A stretch of 12,352 nt of DNA from Acidobacteriota bacterium (GCA_963169175.1 CAUJFK010000396.1:1-12352), one strand, 5' to 3'; shown: positions 1 through 7,905, numbered from the stretch's first letter. The notes: generated from the letters alone by a model not told the origin. A program made the numbers and translations.

Positions 1-17
1 TCAATGCCGGAACTGGG

Positions 18-3000
18 CTAGTTCCGGGCGGTTTCGGTGCTGCTGGCCAGGCTAAATGCGAGGCTTAGCAGGGCGTCCATCACTGGTGCGTTCTGTGTCG
101 GCATCCAGAACGGGATGTTCGTTCTGGCCGACAGGTTCAGCGGCAGCCTTTCGGTCCCTGATGCAACCGGAGCACAGCGTGCACGGATGTCAATTGCCTG
201 TCGCCGTGCATATGCACGCAGAGTGAAGTCCATCGGCTGTGATGGATTACTTCGCGTGAACGTCACAGTGACCGGACTGTACGTTCCCGGCGGGAACGAT
301 GGCACCGTCACATTTGCGTTGACCGCATTCGTCACCCCGAGTGCCTGCAGGCCCACTCCGGCCGTCGATGCGTCAACCGTCACGCTGCCCGGTCCCGCTG
401 TCACCGCGTCAAACCCGCCATTGCTTCCCGGGAACACTTCCGTCACTGTCAGTGTCGGTGTGCAAACCCCAGGCACAGGCGGTGTCGGCGTCGGGACAGG
501 TGTTCCGGTCGGTGTCGGCGTCGGTGTCGGCGGCAGGCCCGTGCACTGTGCACGGATCAGCACCGCACTCTGCCGGGCCGATGCACGCAGGGTGAAGTCC
601 ACCGGTTGTCCCGGATTCGGGATAGTGAACGTTGCCGTTACAGGATTGTACGTTCCACGCGGGAATGACGGTATCGTCACATTCGCGTTTGTCGCACTCA
701 CCACTGTGTAGCCCTGCAATCCAACACTTCCCGTTGCCGCATCTACCGTCACCGAGTTCTGCCCCGCCGTGATAGCATCGAATGCTCCAAGGCTGCCCGG
801 GAACACTTCCGTTACCGTTATGGTCGGTGTGCAAATGCCCGGATTAGGCGTCGGTGTCGGCGTTGCCGTTGGTGTAGGCGTAGGTGTTGCCGTTGGCGTA
901 GGTGTTGCCGTCGGTGTCGGTGTCACAGACGGTGTCGGTGTCACGGACGGTGTCGGCGTCGGCGTTCCGCAATCACCAGCAAGCGTGATGTCGTCTACGC
1001 TGAAGTTCGACGTTCCGCTGCCCGCCGGGTTCGTATATTCGAACCGGATGACATGCGACGCTCCATTGGCAACCGCCGCCGGAAGTACCACCGACCGCTG
1101 CGTGTAAGCCGCTTCCGCCGTCGATGGCTCAGTGATCGTCTGGATCGCCGTTCCGTCAACCTTTACTACCAGCGTCGCATTGAACGGCCCTGTGACCGAT
1201 CCGATACGCAGCCAGTATTTCAGCGTCGGCGGTGCACCCGCCGGTATCACCAGCGTCTGCTGGACCGTACCCGTCTCGGCATTTGCCGTTCCGCCAAACC
1301 ACGACCAGAACGTTCCCGTCCTTGGCGTTGCAGTTCCCCCGCCGTTTCCGCACAGGGCGTCGCTGCACAACGACGATTGGAAGTTCGTCGATGTCGATGG
1401 CCAGTTCGGATTCGTGATCGGGCTTCCTGAACTCTGCTCAATGCTCGAGTCTGTGATCAGGTTCGTCCCCTCACACGGCGTCGGCGACGGAGTTGGCGTA
1501 GGTGTCACCGTCGGAGTAGGCGTTACCGTCGGCGTCGGGGTCACCGTCGGTGTCGGCGTTACGGACGGCGTCGGTGTCGGTGTGACCGTCGGCGTAGGTG
1601 TCGGAGTTACCGTTGGCGTAGGCGTCGGGCCTCCGCACGTGCCTGAGCCTGGGCTGCAAACACCCGCTGGACGGGCACCATCAAGCTGAAGGCCAGGCGT
1701 AACATTCGGTGCATTCAACGAGAACTGTGTGAATTGAGTTCCGCTGTTTGTCGCCTGCACGCCCACCGTTGCACTTGATCCGTTAAGGTTAGCTCCGGTC
1801 CCCGTCAATGCGTAGATGTAACGGATCGCGTCTGACCCTTCCGTCAGAACAACCGCAAACTGAACGGTTGGAGGCGCTGTCGCGTTACCTGAACCAAAGG
1901 GATTCGTTCGCCATTCGATCACAAATTGACGGTTCGGACTTGCACCAATGGTGTTAGTGAAAATTCCACCGTTCTGAACGTTTGTTGTTGAAGAGTTAAG
2001 GTCGTCCCAATACGGCACGAGCGACACCGCCGCCGGTAGTCCAGAAGCCGGAAGAGCAGCATTCGAAAACGCAGTAGCGGCCCCGGAGTTCGCCGTCAGG
2101 GTTCCGTTTGTGCTGGCACTCAACGATGTGACCGCCGCAGCGTACAACGTTGAGGTCCAACCCGCCGGAAGCGGGATAGCGACCGCGGTATCATCAGCCT
2201 GGCTGCCTCCAACAAGCGTTCCGCCCGCAGGAATTGTGCCGGTCGCGCTCGTGAAGTTGTAATTCAGGCCTTGCTGTCCGACCGGAAGCGTGTAGTTGAA
2301 TACTCCTGGTGAACCACCGCCGCCGCCAGTATAAGTAACTGTAAGCGTGAGGTTTACACTCGAGAAGCAGGCCACGGTGTTGTCAATAGATACCTGATAG
2401 GGTGTCGTATTGTTCGCCGTGCCGCCGCCCGTAATGTTCGGGTAGGCCGAGTTCGGCTGCGTGATCGTAACGCCCGGCGTCGTCGTCGAAAGGATCGCAC
2501 TTACACCCGTCGCTGCCACACTGCTGTTGTTGACAAGCGGAATGTTGACGGAGTTGCACTCATTCGGTTCGAACAGGCCATTGCCGGTCGTGATAACGGG
2601 TGTGCCGCCATTTACCACCGGCGCGTCGAACGCCTCAGTCACCGCGCTGGGCGACTGAACGCTTGCCGAAAAGCCCATACCGCGGCGGCGGAAGCCCTCG
2701 CGAATATCGAATACATCCTGAGTGACCGTCGGGCTGTTCAGGGCGATCGCTGCCGCGACAATGGCATCGCGTTCCTGAAGCATGTCCGGATTGATCGGGG
2801 CCAGCTTCATTCCGTCTGTCACGACCTGAAGTACCCTCTGCGTACCCGCCTGGAAGCCAAGCCGCGTAACCATAAGGCCGCGAACTTCCCAAAGGGCGCT
2901 CTTCCAGATCTCGCCGGCGTTGTGCACCTGCGAGCAGCTGCCAGACGTTGCAACGATCGGGTTGCGAGGAAAAGCACTTGCAACCGCTGTGGTCGTTGTA

Positions 3001-4970
3001 CCAAGCGTCGTGTCGCAGCCCGCGTTGATATGGCCAAATGTCAGCGGGTTGTACGGCAGATTGTTCGGGCCGCCGACCACGTTGATATTTGCGGTCGGGA
3101 ATCGGCGGATGCCGTAGAAATAATTTGACGTAAACGACGCTGAGCCAAGCTGGAACAGCGACCAGCCGCCCATGCCATAGACGCCGTTCACGCCGTCAGC
3201 CGGCTCGGACATCATTGTCAATCCGTACCAGTCGCCCCAGCCTTCACCCATCATTCCGCCCTGGTTGCCCAGGCCGCTGCCGTTGCCGTGCAGACGGTTC
3301 GATGTGCCGTGAGTAACTTCATGGATAACGATGTCCGCATCGGCGGTTCCATCGCGGCCGGGAGTAGGACTATCCCACAGAAACATCTGCATGCGTCCGC
3401 GTCCGCCGTCAGCGGGTGTCGCAAAGTTTGCATTGTTCGTTCCGCTGGAATCCTGTCCCTCGGAGGATACACGGTCATTCGCGACTCCGCCGCGGCCGAA
3501 ATTGTCGTGCTGGAAGTTCCGAGCCGCCTCGGTAAAGCCCAGCTTGTACAGCTCATCATGATAACGGTTCATGATGTAGAACATTTGGATGACGGCTCCG
3601 CGCTGGGCCTGGGCCGTAAGCGGATCGTCGCCGGGCGGAGGATTTCCCGGAGCCGGGTTCCACGTCGAATCGAATATACGATTCGGGTTTCCGGTCATTG
3701 GGGCATCTACGCCGTTTGGCGAGACACGGTCAAGGCCTGCCTCGTTAGCATTTCCGTCCGTAATGTTGGTCCCGTCGGTGATCCAACCGTTGTTGTTAAA
3801 GGAAAGATTTCCCTCGTTACCAACGAGCGTACGGGTTGTGCGGTTGATCAAAGCTCCCTGCGTACCCGCTCCAGGCGTAACGCCGGTATAGGGTGAAAGA
3901 GGCGCAGGGCTGTCGGCAATGTCGGCGTAGGCATTTGGATTGCCATAGATCTGGTATGTGGCCGACTGCGTCTGATCATCTACGATATTCTTCCGCCACA
4001 GCATCGTGCCGTCGCGAGCGTCAACGATAACGTAGTAAGCGTTGACCGGTTCCCAAATAAGAACACGCCACGCAGCAACCGCTACGCCCGGTTCTGTCGG
4101 AAAATACATTTTCTCAGCGGTGGTCGCCCAATCGCCCTCGCCAAAAACAACCTTAAGGTTCTTGGAAGCTTTGCTGTTCCGCGCAAGGTCGCTTGGCCTG
4201 AGTTCGTGGTTGATATAACCGGCTGCTGCTCGTACCGCATCAAGCGGATCGCCGAAATCGGCCGGCACGGTCGCATAATCCAAACCAGGTGCGAGGTTGT
4301 TGATCACGCGGATCATCTGGCCCTGCTCGTTAAAGCCCGCCTTCACTTCGCCGCGGAAAACCGGAATACCATTTATCGATTGCTCAAGATGGGCGAACGA
4401 TGTTTTGCCATTCGGATTTGTATAATCAGCGGTAACTTTCAGGGTCGTCGCCTGGTTATCCGTCACGCCGATAAGGCGATTATTCTCTTTAACAAAATTC
4501 CTCAATATCTCGGACCGCGTCAGCCCCGATGGCTCGGTCAACGGTTCGAACCGCTCCAGCCAAACGTCGGGTGTGATAACCTCTGGCGTGCGGATGTCAT
4601 TGTTATAAATCACCTTAACGTCCGGGCGCCGCGCCTTGAGGTCGGCCTCGCCGCGAACAAATTCGTCTCTGACATCAGCAACTCTAGAGGCGCTCTTGAA
4701 CTGAGCACCACGAGCCGCTACAAAATAATCTTCAACATTCGCGGATTTTTCACTGCGAATGTCGTAGTTCGGGATCTCCGGTTCTTTGACCTGTACTTCA
4801 TCCTTCTTCTCAGCATCCTGACCTGAAACAAGTGTGCCGTCAAAATTGAACGGCAACAGCGTGATCGCAGTCACGACGCCGAGGATGAACAGGCAAAGAA
4901 GGAGGCTTCGATTCGTCTTCAACGTCGATAACGAAAGACGGATCATCGATGTGATGTACCTTCCGGGCAT
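18..4970 (-). CDS. Secreted M36 (fungalysin-type) zinc metalloprotease with multi-module C-terminus
   Basis: Predicted exported endopeptidase of 1650 residues. A basic N-terminus and hydrophobic stretch (about 22-40) form a signal peptide or anchor. Residues about 150-330 resemble the FTP/PepSY-like propeptide of M36 enzymes. The catalytic domain spans about 440-790. It has the zinc motif HEVTH (550-554), the likely third ligand E576 in GEGWGD, VHNAGEIW (682-689) and a late MLQERDAI segment (730-737), all typical of fungalysins. After it come a CARDB-like beta region with two Cys (about 795-898), a second beta-rich, nidogen-like region (about 903-1100), a Pro-Thr linker (1115-1165), a jelly-roll-like domain ending FSVDDITL (about 1166-1334), a second linker, and two ~97-residue cysteine-bounded modules (1380-1476 and 1503-1599) around a third linker. 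A 51-residue tail follows. Fungalysins are secreted as zymogens. The last modules match those of the upstream neighbour; their role is unknown. Domain names beyond M36 are tentative. Confidence 0.93.
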   Translation of the reverse strand: MPGRYITSMIRLSLSTLKTNRSLLLCLFILGVVTAITLLPFNFDGTLVSGQDAEKKDEVQVKEPEIPNYDIRSEKSANVEDYFVAARGAQFKSASRVADVRDEFVRGEADLKARRPDVKVIYNNDIRTPEVITPDVWLERFEPLTEPSGLTRSEILRNFVKENNRLIGVTDNQATTLKVTADYTNPNGKTSFAHLEQSINGIPVFRGEVKAGFNEQGQMIRVINNLAPGLDYATVPADFGDPLDAVRAAAGYINHELRPSDLARNSKASKNLKVVFGEGDWATTAEKMYFPTEPGVAVAAWRVLIWEPVNAYYVIVDARDGTMLWRKNIVDDQTQSATYQIYGNPNAYADIADSPAPLSPYTGVTPGAGTQGALINRTTRTLVGNEGNLSFNNNGWITDGTNITDGNANEAGLDRVSPNGVDAPMTGNPNRIFDSTWNPAPGNPPPGDDPLTAQAQRGAVIQMFYIMNRYHDELYKLGFTEAARNFQHDNFGRGGVANDRVSSEGQDSSGTNNANFATPADGGRGRMQMFLWDSPTPGRDGTADADIVIHEVTHGTSNRLHGNGSGLGNQGGMMGEGWGDWYGLTMMSEPADGVNGVYGMGGWSLFQLGSASFTSNYFYGIRRFPTANINVVGGPNNLPYNPLTFGHINAGCDTTLGTTTTAVASAFPRNPIVATSGSCSQVHNAGEIWKSALWEVRGLMVTRLGFQAGTQRVLQVVTDGMKLAPINPDMLQERDAIVAAAIALNSPTVTQDVFDIREGFRRRGMGFSASVQSPSAVTEAFDAPVVNGGTPVITTGNGLFEPNECNSVNIPLVNNSSVAATGVSAILSTTTPGVTITQPNSAYPNITGGGTANNTTPYQVSIDNTVACFSSVNLTLTVTYTGGGGGSPGVFNYTLPVGQQGLNYNFTSATGTIPAGGTLVGGSQADDTAVAIPLPAGWTSTLYAAAVTSLSASTNGTLTANSGAATAFSNAALPASGLPAAVSLVPYWDDLNSSTTNVQNGGIFTNTIGASPNRQFVIEWRTNPFGSGNATAPPTVQFAVVLTEGSDAIRYIYALTGTGANLNGSSATVGVQATNSGTQFTQFSLNAPNVTPGLQLDGARPAGVCSPGSGTCGGPTPTPTVTPTPTPTVTPTPTPSVTPTPTVTPTPTVTPTPTVTPTPTPSPTPCEGTNLITDSSIEQSSGSPITNPNWPSTSTNFQSSLCSDALCGNGGGTATPRTGTFWSWFGGTANAETGTVQQTLVIPAGAPPTLKYWLRIGSVTGPFNATLVVKVDGTAIQTITEPSTAEAAYTQRSVVLPAAVANGASHVIRFEYTNPAGSGTSNFSVDDITLAGDCGTPTPTPSVTPTPSVTPTPTATPTPTATPTPTPTATPTPTPNPGICTPTITVTEVFPGSLGAFDAITAGQNSVTVDAATGSVGLQGYTVVSATNANVTIPSFPRGTYNPVTATFTIPNPGQPVDFTLRASARQSAVLIRAQCTGLPPTPTPTPTGTPVPTPTPPVPGVCTPTLTVTEVFPGSNGGFDAVTAGPGSVTVDASTAGVGLQALGVTNAVNANVTVPSFPPGTYSPVTVTFTRSNPSQPMDFTLRAYARRQAIDIRARCAPVASGTERLPLNLSARTNIPFWMPTQNAPVMDALLSLAFSLASSTETARN
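174..464 (-). repeat. Cysteine-bounded module B1 (DNA repeat of 5235-5525)
   Basis: Encodes residues 1503-1599 of the protease, from CTPTLTVTEVFPG to the closing RARC. It aligns without gaps to the last module of the neighbouring gene: 87 of 97 residues and about 246 of 291 bases are identical by hand count. One 36-base run (345-380 against 5406-5441) is perfect. The two terminal cysteines could form a disulfide closing a beta-rich fold; this is inferred. Confidence 0.85.
471..533 (-). repeat. Pro-Thr linker between modules A1 and B1
   Basis: Encodes residues about 1480-1500 of the protease, rich in PTPTP. It is a flexible extended spacer between the two modules and shorter than the other linkers of this protein. 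Confidence 0.75.
543..833 (-). repeat. Cysteine-bounded module A1
   Basis: Encodes residues 1380-1476 of the protease, from CTPTITVTEVFPG to RAQC. By hand count it is about 73% identical in protein to module A2 of the neighbouring gene (5664-5954) and about 70% to module B1 of its own gene. The motifs NANVTIPSFP and PVDFTLRA are shared across the set. Confidence 0.8.
840..965 (-). repeat. Pro-Thr linker with TPTPSV/TPTPTA units
   Basis: Encodes residues about 1336-1377 of the protease, built from TPTPSV and TPTPTA units. In DNA it is a degenerate tandem array of 6- to 18-base units that looks GGTGTCGGCG-rich on the plus strand. Such arrays can change length by slippage. It joins the jelly-roll-like domain to module A1. 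Confidence 0.8.
1476..1628 (-). repeat. Pro-Thr linker with TPTPTV units
   Basis: Encodes residues about 1115-1165 of the protease, the longest linker, made of TPTPTV units and ending TPTPSPTPC. It separates the beta domains fused to the catalytic core from the jelly-roll-like domain. The DNA is an imperfect tandem repeat. Confidence 0.8.
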
Positions 4971-4978
4971 TTAACATT

Positions 4979-4983
4979 CCTCC
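4979..4983 (-). promoter_or_regulatory. Ribosome binding site of the M36 protease gene
   Basis: Read on the minus strand this is GGAGG, 8 bases before the ATG whose first base is 4970. It decides the start in favour of this ATG. The in-frame ATG eight codons further in (first base 4946) has only a GGAAGG 12 bases away. Confidence 0.8.
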
Positions 4984-5075
4984 AAGGCTCACACTCTAGA
5001 GGCGAGAGATATCTAAAGCGGGCGTAAATTCTTTAATTGTGGTTAGAGCTAAAAGACAATAACCTAAGTTACCAC

Positions 5076-5103
5076 GAATTGTTTGTATTACAGCTTACAA
5101 TTC
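5076..5103 (-). repeat. 7-bp inverted repeat just after the 920-residue gene
   Basis: GAATTGT (5076-5082) and ACAATTC (5097-5103) are perfect complements around a 14-base spacer. The repeat starts 15 bases past the stop codon of the upstream gene. The stem is AT-rich with no T-tract after it on the minus strand, so it is a poor intrinsic terminator. It could be an mRNA-processing hairpin or chance. Confidence 0.35.
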
Positions 5104-5117
5104 CAATTTTTCCATTA

Positions 5118-7880
5118 TTAGAAGGTTGGGAGGACCGCAAACAGCCGGCCCATCCCAGTGATATTATCTGCGCCGAGCCAGAACGACAGGTCGGGCATCG
5201 CGATAATGCCGTTACCCGCAACCGCCGATGCACCGCATCTGGCGCGGATGTCAATTGCCTGGCGACGTGCGTAGGCCCTTATCGTGAAGTCCATCGGCTG
5301 CGATAGGTTCGTTCGCGTGAACGTCACGGTAACCGGATTGTACGTTCCCAGCGGGAACGACGGGACGGTCACATTTGCGTTGACCGCATTCGTTACCCCG
5401 AGCGACTGCAGGCCCACTCCGGCCGTCGATGCGTCAACCGTAACACTGCCCGATCCAGGTGTCACCGCATCAAACCCGCCCAGGCTTCCCGGAAACACTT
5501 CCGTTACCGTCAGCGACGGCGTACACGTTCCGCCCGGCGTTGGTGACGGCGTTGGTGACGGCGTTGGTGTCGGATTCGGAGTAGGTGTTGGAGTCGCAGT
5601 TGGAGTTGGGGACGGCGTCGGTGTTGCAGTAGGAGTTGGCGTTGGTGTTGGCCCTCCTCCTGCACATTGTGCACGGATGAGAACGGCATATCGCCGCAAT
5701 GACGCCCGCAGTGTGAAATCAACCGGTTGACCGCCCGCAGGGATCGTAAATGTCGCCGTCACCGGATCAAATGTCCCCCACGGAAAGTTCGGTATCGTCA
5801 CATTTGCGTTTGTCGAACTGACCACTGAAAAGCTTTGCAGCCCCGGCCCGCCGTTAGCCACGTCAACCGTTACGGAATTCGGGCCCGCCGTGATCGAGCT
5901 GAACGCATTCACGCTGCCCGGGATCAACTCCGTCACCGTCAGCGACGGCGTGCAGACGCCTGGATTCGGCGTTGGTGTCGGCGTCGGCGTTACAGTCGGC
6001 GTAGCCGTTGGCGTAGGTGTTGGGCCGCCGCCGCCGGGTGCCTGGACCGCAACCGTTATCGGGGCGCCGGTCTTGTAGAAACCTATTGTGGCCTGTGCAT
6101 TTCCGGGTGCGGTGTTCGAATCAAACCGGAAGTTATACATCGTACTCCACCGAATGGCGTTGGCGTTCGCGTTCTGTGCAAGCGTCTCGGTCGCCCACGA
6201 GATCGACGAGGCGTTCTGGGTCGGCGTCCATGGCGTGCTGCTGTAGCCGGAATTATTAACCGTACCGTCGGCAGCCCAACCCGGATGCTGCGGAGGTGCA
6301 TGGAACCCGACGTTACTTATAGTAACGCCAGCCCCGAGCGGTACGCTGAACATCTGGATCGCACGGTCGAGGTTCTCGTTATAGATGGCATATTCATAAT
6401 GCCAAACGCCGGGCGAGGTGTTCGTAACTTTATAAGCAACGACCCCGATACCGTCAATTTTCGGACTAGGTTCAAATTGGACCTTTGTCGCACCCGGCCA
6501 TGCGTTGATCGCCGGCTGTTTCTGTTGTGTTGAACCCGCGGGAGCGAAACTAAAAGGGCTGGTCGTGCCGCCGACGGTGTATTTGCGGTACGACACGTTG
6601 TTATACATATTGCACTGGCCCGGGTTTGCCTGGCACCAGGCATACTCGTGCGGCGTAACGTACTGGGCCTCAATATAATATGAAGCGCCCGGATTCAGCG
6701 CCGTGTTCAGATCATCCATTTCAGTCAGGATACGGTGCGAGGTTCCGGTATGTGTGTGGCCGGTATGCGTATTTGGCGGCGTCGTCGAATCACCGCGCGG
6801 GAAAGCACCGGTGAACGGGTTGATCCATGCACGCGAGCCCAGATTCGGCCCGGCATTAAGGCTGGCCGAATATGGATCCGAACATCCCGAACCGAGCGCC
6901 GTTCCGTTCGGATTCGTGACGCAGCCTAGATTGCAAAGATTCTGCTGAAGTGCCGTAAACGCGTGCTTTACATTCGATTGGCCGATCTGCTCGAACCGCT
7001 CGTCGTTGCCCGTTCCACCGCTCATTCGATAGAAATTCTGCGGGATCACCGAGTGATCGTTATTCGGCAACGCGAACCAGTGTAGCGGCTCTGTCCCAAA
7101 ATTGCAGGAGTCTGTTGCTACCGCGAGGCCAACCTGTGTTCCGCTGCTGCTGCCAAATTGAGCGAGGTTCGAAAGGTCGCCGACAACAACATCCGGTCCG
7201 GGAACAGAACCTGCATTCGTCGCAGAAGGCATCTCGACGGATTTTGCTATTCCTTCAACGACCTCGGTCACCTCGATCGGCCGCATTTCAGCGGTCATTG
7301 AGATCGTGCCGACAACGCGTCCCTTGTCCGCAGGACGTCCCAACTGGGCAGCGAACTCTTCTGAGACAATGAGTCTTCCGTTCTGGATACTGAAACGCCG
7401 CTGTGCAGCCTCGTAGGTGAATTCAGGCCCTTCGACGTTGAAAAGCAGCAAGCCGGTTTTTTCATTCCGGACGACAAGATCATAGTCTCCGCCGGGAACC
7501 AGGCTTTCAAGCATCAGCCGGCCTTTCATCGAACCTAATTTCGCGCTCAATTCGTCGCCCGCCGGTGCCCCAACCGTCATCGAACTCGGTAGCGGCCCGC
7601 GAAGCTCACCGTTGAAAGCGATAATGGTGAAGAATGAGTCGGGCTCGGCATCCAACCGCAAACTGGCCTTTTTAGCCGTGCCTGAGCGGCGCGGAGCGCC
7701 ATCGAGGCTGCTCATGTCCAGATCCATGGTGACGCTTCCGTTCGCCACGATCATTTTTTCCAATGTTCCGGTAAACGTGTCGGAACCGGCCGGTCCAAGG
7801 TCGGCGGACGTGCGGCTTGAACTAAAATAAAAAACGAGCGCAAGCAACGGCAATAACGCGACGACAAGTAGCTTCTTCAT
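5118..7880 (-). CDS. Large secreted protein of unknown function with two C-terminal cysteine-bounded modules
   Basis: 920 residues. The N-terminus (MKKLLVVALLPLLALVFYF) is a clear signal peptide. Residues about 30-210 look beta-rich. Residues about 228-615 form a distinct region with VVVGDLSNLAQFG, a run of cysteines (C259, C316, C320, C333, C416, C423), LNPGASYYIEAQYVTP, a His-rich insert (H372, H375, H377, H382) and VWHYEYAIYN. This region resembles, from memory, uncharacterised secreted proteins of Planctomycetes/Acidobacteria type; I know no function. Then come a Pro-Thr linker, module A2 (643-739), a longer linker, module B2 (786-882) and a 38-residue tail. I see no protease or glycosidase motif. 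The start codon follows the minus-strand sequence CCATAAGATT with no clear Shine-Dalgarno, but it is the natural start before the signal peptide. It lies upstream of the protease gene on the same strand and shares its C-terminal layout, suggesting a common location outside the cell. Confidence 0.9.
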   Translation of the reverse strand: MKKLLVVALLPLLALVFYFSSSRTSADLGPAGSDTFTGTLEKMIVANGSVTMDLDMSSLDGAPRRSGTAKKASLRLDAEPDSFFTIIAFNGELRGPLPSSMTVGAPAGDELSAKLGSMKGRLMLESLVPGGDYDLVVRNEKTGLLLFNVEGPEFTYEAAQRRFSIQNGRLIVSEEFAAQLGRPADKGRVVGTISMTAEMRPIEVTEVVEGIAKSVEMPSATNAGSVPGPDVVVGDLSNLAQFGSSSGTQVGLAVATDSCNFGTEPLHWFALPNNDHSVIPQNFYRMSGGTGNDERFEQIGQSNVKHAFTALQQNLCNLGCVTNPNGTALGSGCSDPYSASLNAGPNLGSRAWINPFTGAFPRGDSTTPPNTHTGHTHTGTSHRILTEMDDLNTALNPGASYYIEAQYVTPHEYAWCQANPGQCNMYNNVSYRKYTVGGTTSPFSFAPAGSTQQKQPAINAWPGATKVQFEPSPKIDGIGVVAYKVTNTSPGVWHYEYAIYNENLDRAIQMFSVPLGAGVTISNVGFHAPPQHPGWAADGTVNNSGYSSTPWTPTQNASSISWATETLAQNANANAIRWSTMYNFRFDSNTAPGNAQATIGFYKTGAPITVAVQAPGGGGPTPTPTATPTVTPTPTPTPNPGVCTPSLTVTELIPGSVNAFSSITAGPNSVTVDVANGGPGLQSFSVVSSTNANVTIPNFPWGTFDPVTATFTIPAGGQPVDFTLRASLRRYAVLIRAQCAGGGPTPTPTPTATPTPSPTPTATPTPTPNPTPTPSPTPSPTPGGTCTPSLTVTEVFPGSLGGFDAVTPGSGSVTVDASTAGVGLQSLGVTNAVNANVTVPSFPLGTYNPVTVTFTRTNLSQPMDFTIRAYARRQAIDIRARCGASAVAGNGIIAMPDLSFWLGADNITGMGRLFAVLPTF
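5235..5525 (-). repeat. Cysteine-bounded module B2 (DNA repeat of 174-464)
   Basis: Encodes residues 786-882 of the 920-residue protein. It is the near-identical partner of B1 in the protease gene, in direct orientation about 5.06 kb away. It is only about 58% identical to module A2 of its own gene, so exchange between the two genes' last modules is more recent than the A/B split. Confidence 0.85.
5532..5651 (-). repeat. Pro-Thr linker between modules A2 and B2
   Basis: Encodes residues about 744-783, made of TPTPTA, TPSPTP and TPTPNP units. It is roughly twice as long as the matching linker in the protease gene, consistent with repeat-number change in otherwise parallel C-termini. Confidence 0.75.
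5664..5954 (-). repeat. Cysteine-bounded module A2
   Basis: Encodes residues 643-739 of the 920-residue protein, from CTPSLTVTELIPG to RAQC. About 71 of 97 residues match module A1 of the protease. It keeps both terminal cysteines and the NANVTIP and PVDFTLRA motifs. Confidence 0.8.
5961..6023 (-). repeat. Short Pro-Thr linker before module A2
   Basis: Encodes residues about 620-640 (GPTPTPTATPTV onward), joining the family-specific region of the 920-residue protein to its first cysteine-bounded module. Confidence 0.7.
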
Positions 7881-7905
7881 AATCTTATGGTCCAGCGCCT
7901 TGATT

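Larger units (their letters stand above)
4971..5117 (-). other. Intergenic region between the two secreted-protein genes
   Basis: 147 bases, visibly more AT-rich than the flanking genes. It holds the GGAGG site of the protease gene and an inverted repeat at 5076-5103. I see no gene and no convincing -35/-10 pair. The AT-rich character would suit a separate promoter for the protease, but co-transcription with the upstream gene is equally possible. Confidence 0.5.

Noticed and set aside
471..1628. Possible CRISPR-like or non-coding repeat array
   Set aside because: The repeats are in-frame Pro-Thr codons in a conserved protein layout, with irregular short units and no unique spacers.
1132..1689. 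Open plus-strand frame with long Gly-Val repeats
   Set aside because: It is the antisense of the Pro-Thr linkers of the protease: the repeated GGTGTCGGC DNA reads as GVGVG on the other strand. There is no independent start signal or domain. Similar Gly-Val frames at 37-711, 769-1107 and 5284-5730 are rejected for the same reason.
3288..3896. 200-codon plus-strand frame inside the protease catalytic region
   Set aside because: It lies wholly opposite the conserved M36 domain, has no recognisable family or Shine-Dalgarno, and its composition looks like a reverse-complement shadow.
5076..5103. Rho-independent terminator after the 920-residue gene
   Set aside because: The stem is AT-rich, the loop is 14 bases and there is no U-run on the minus strand, so it is listed only as an inverted repeat.
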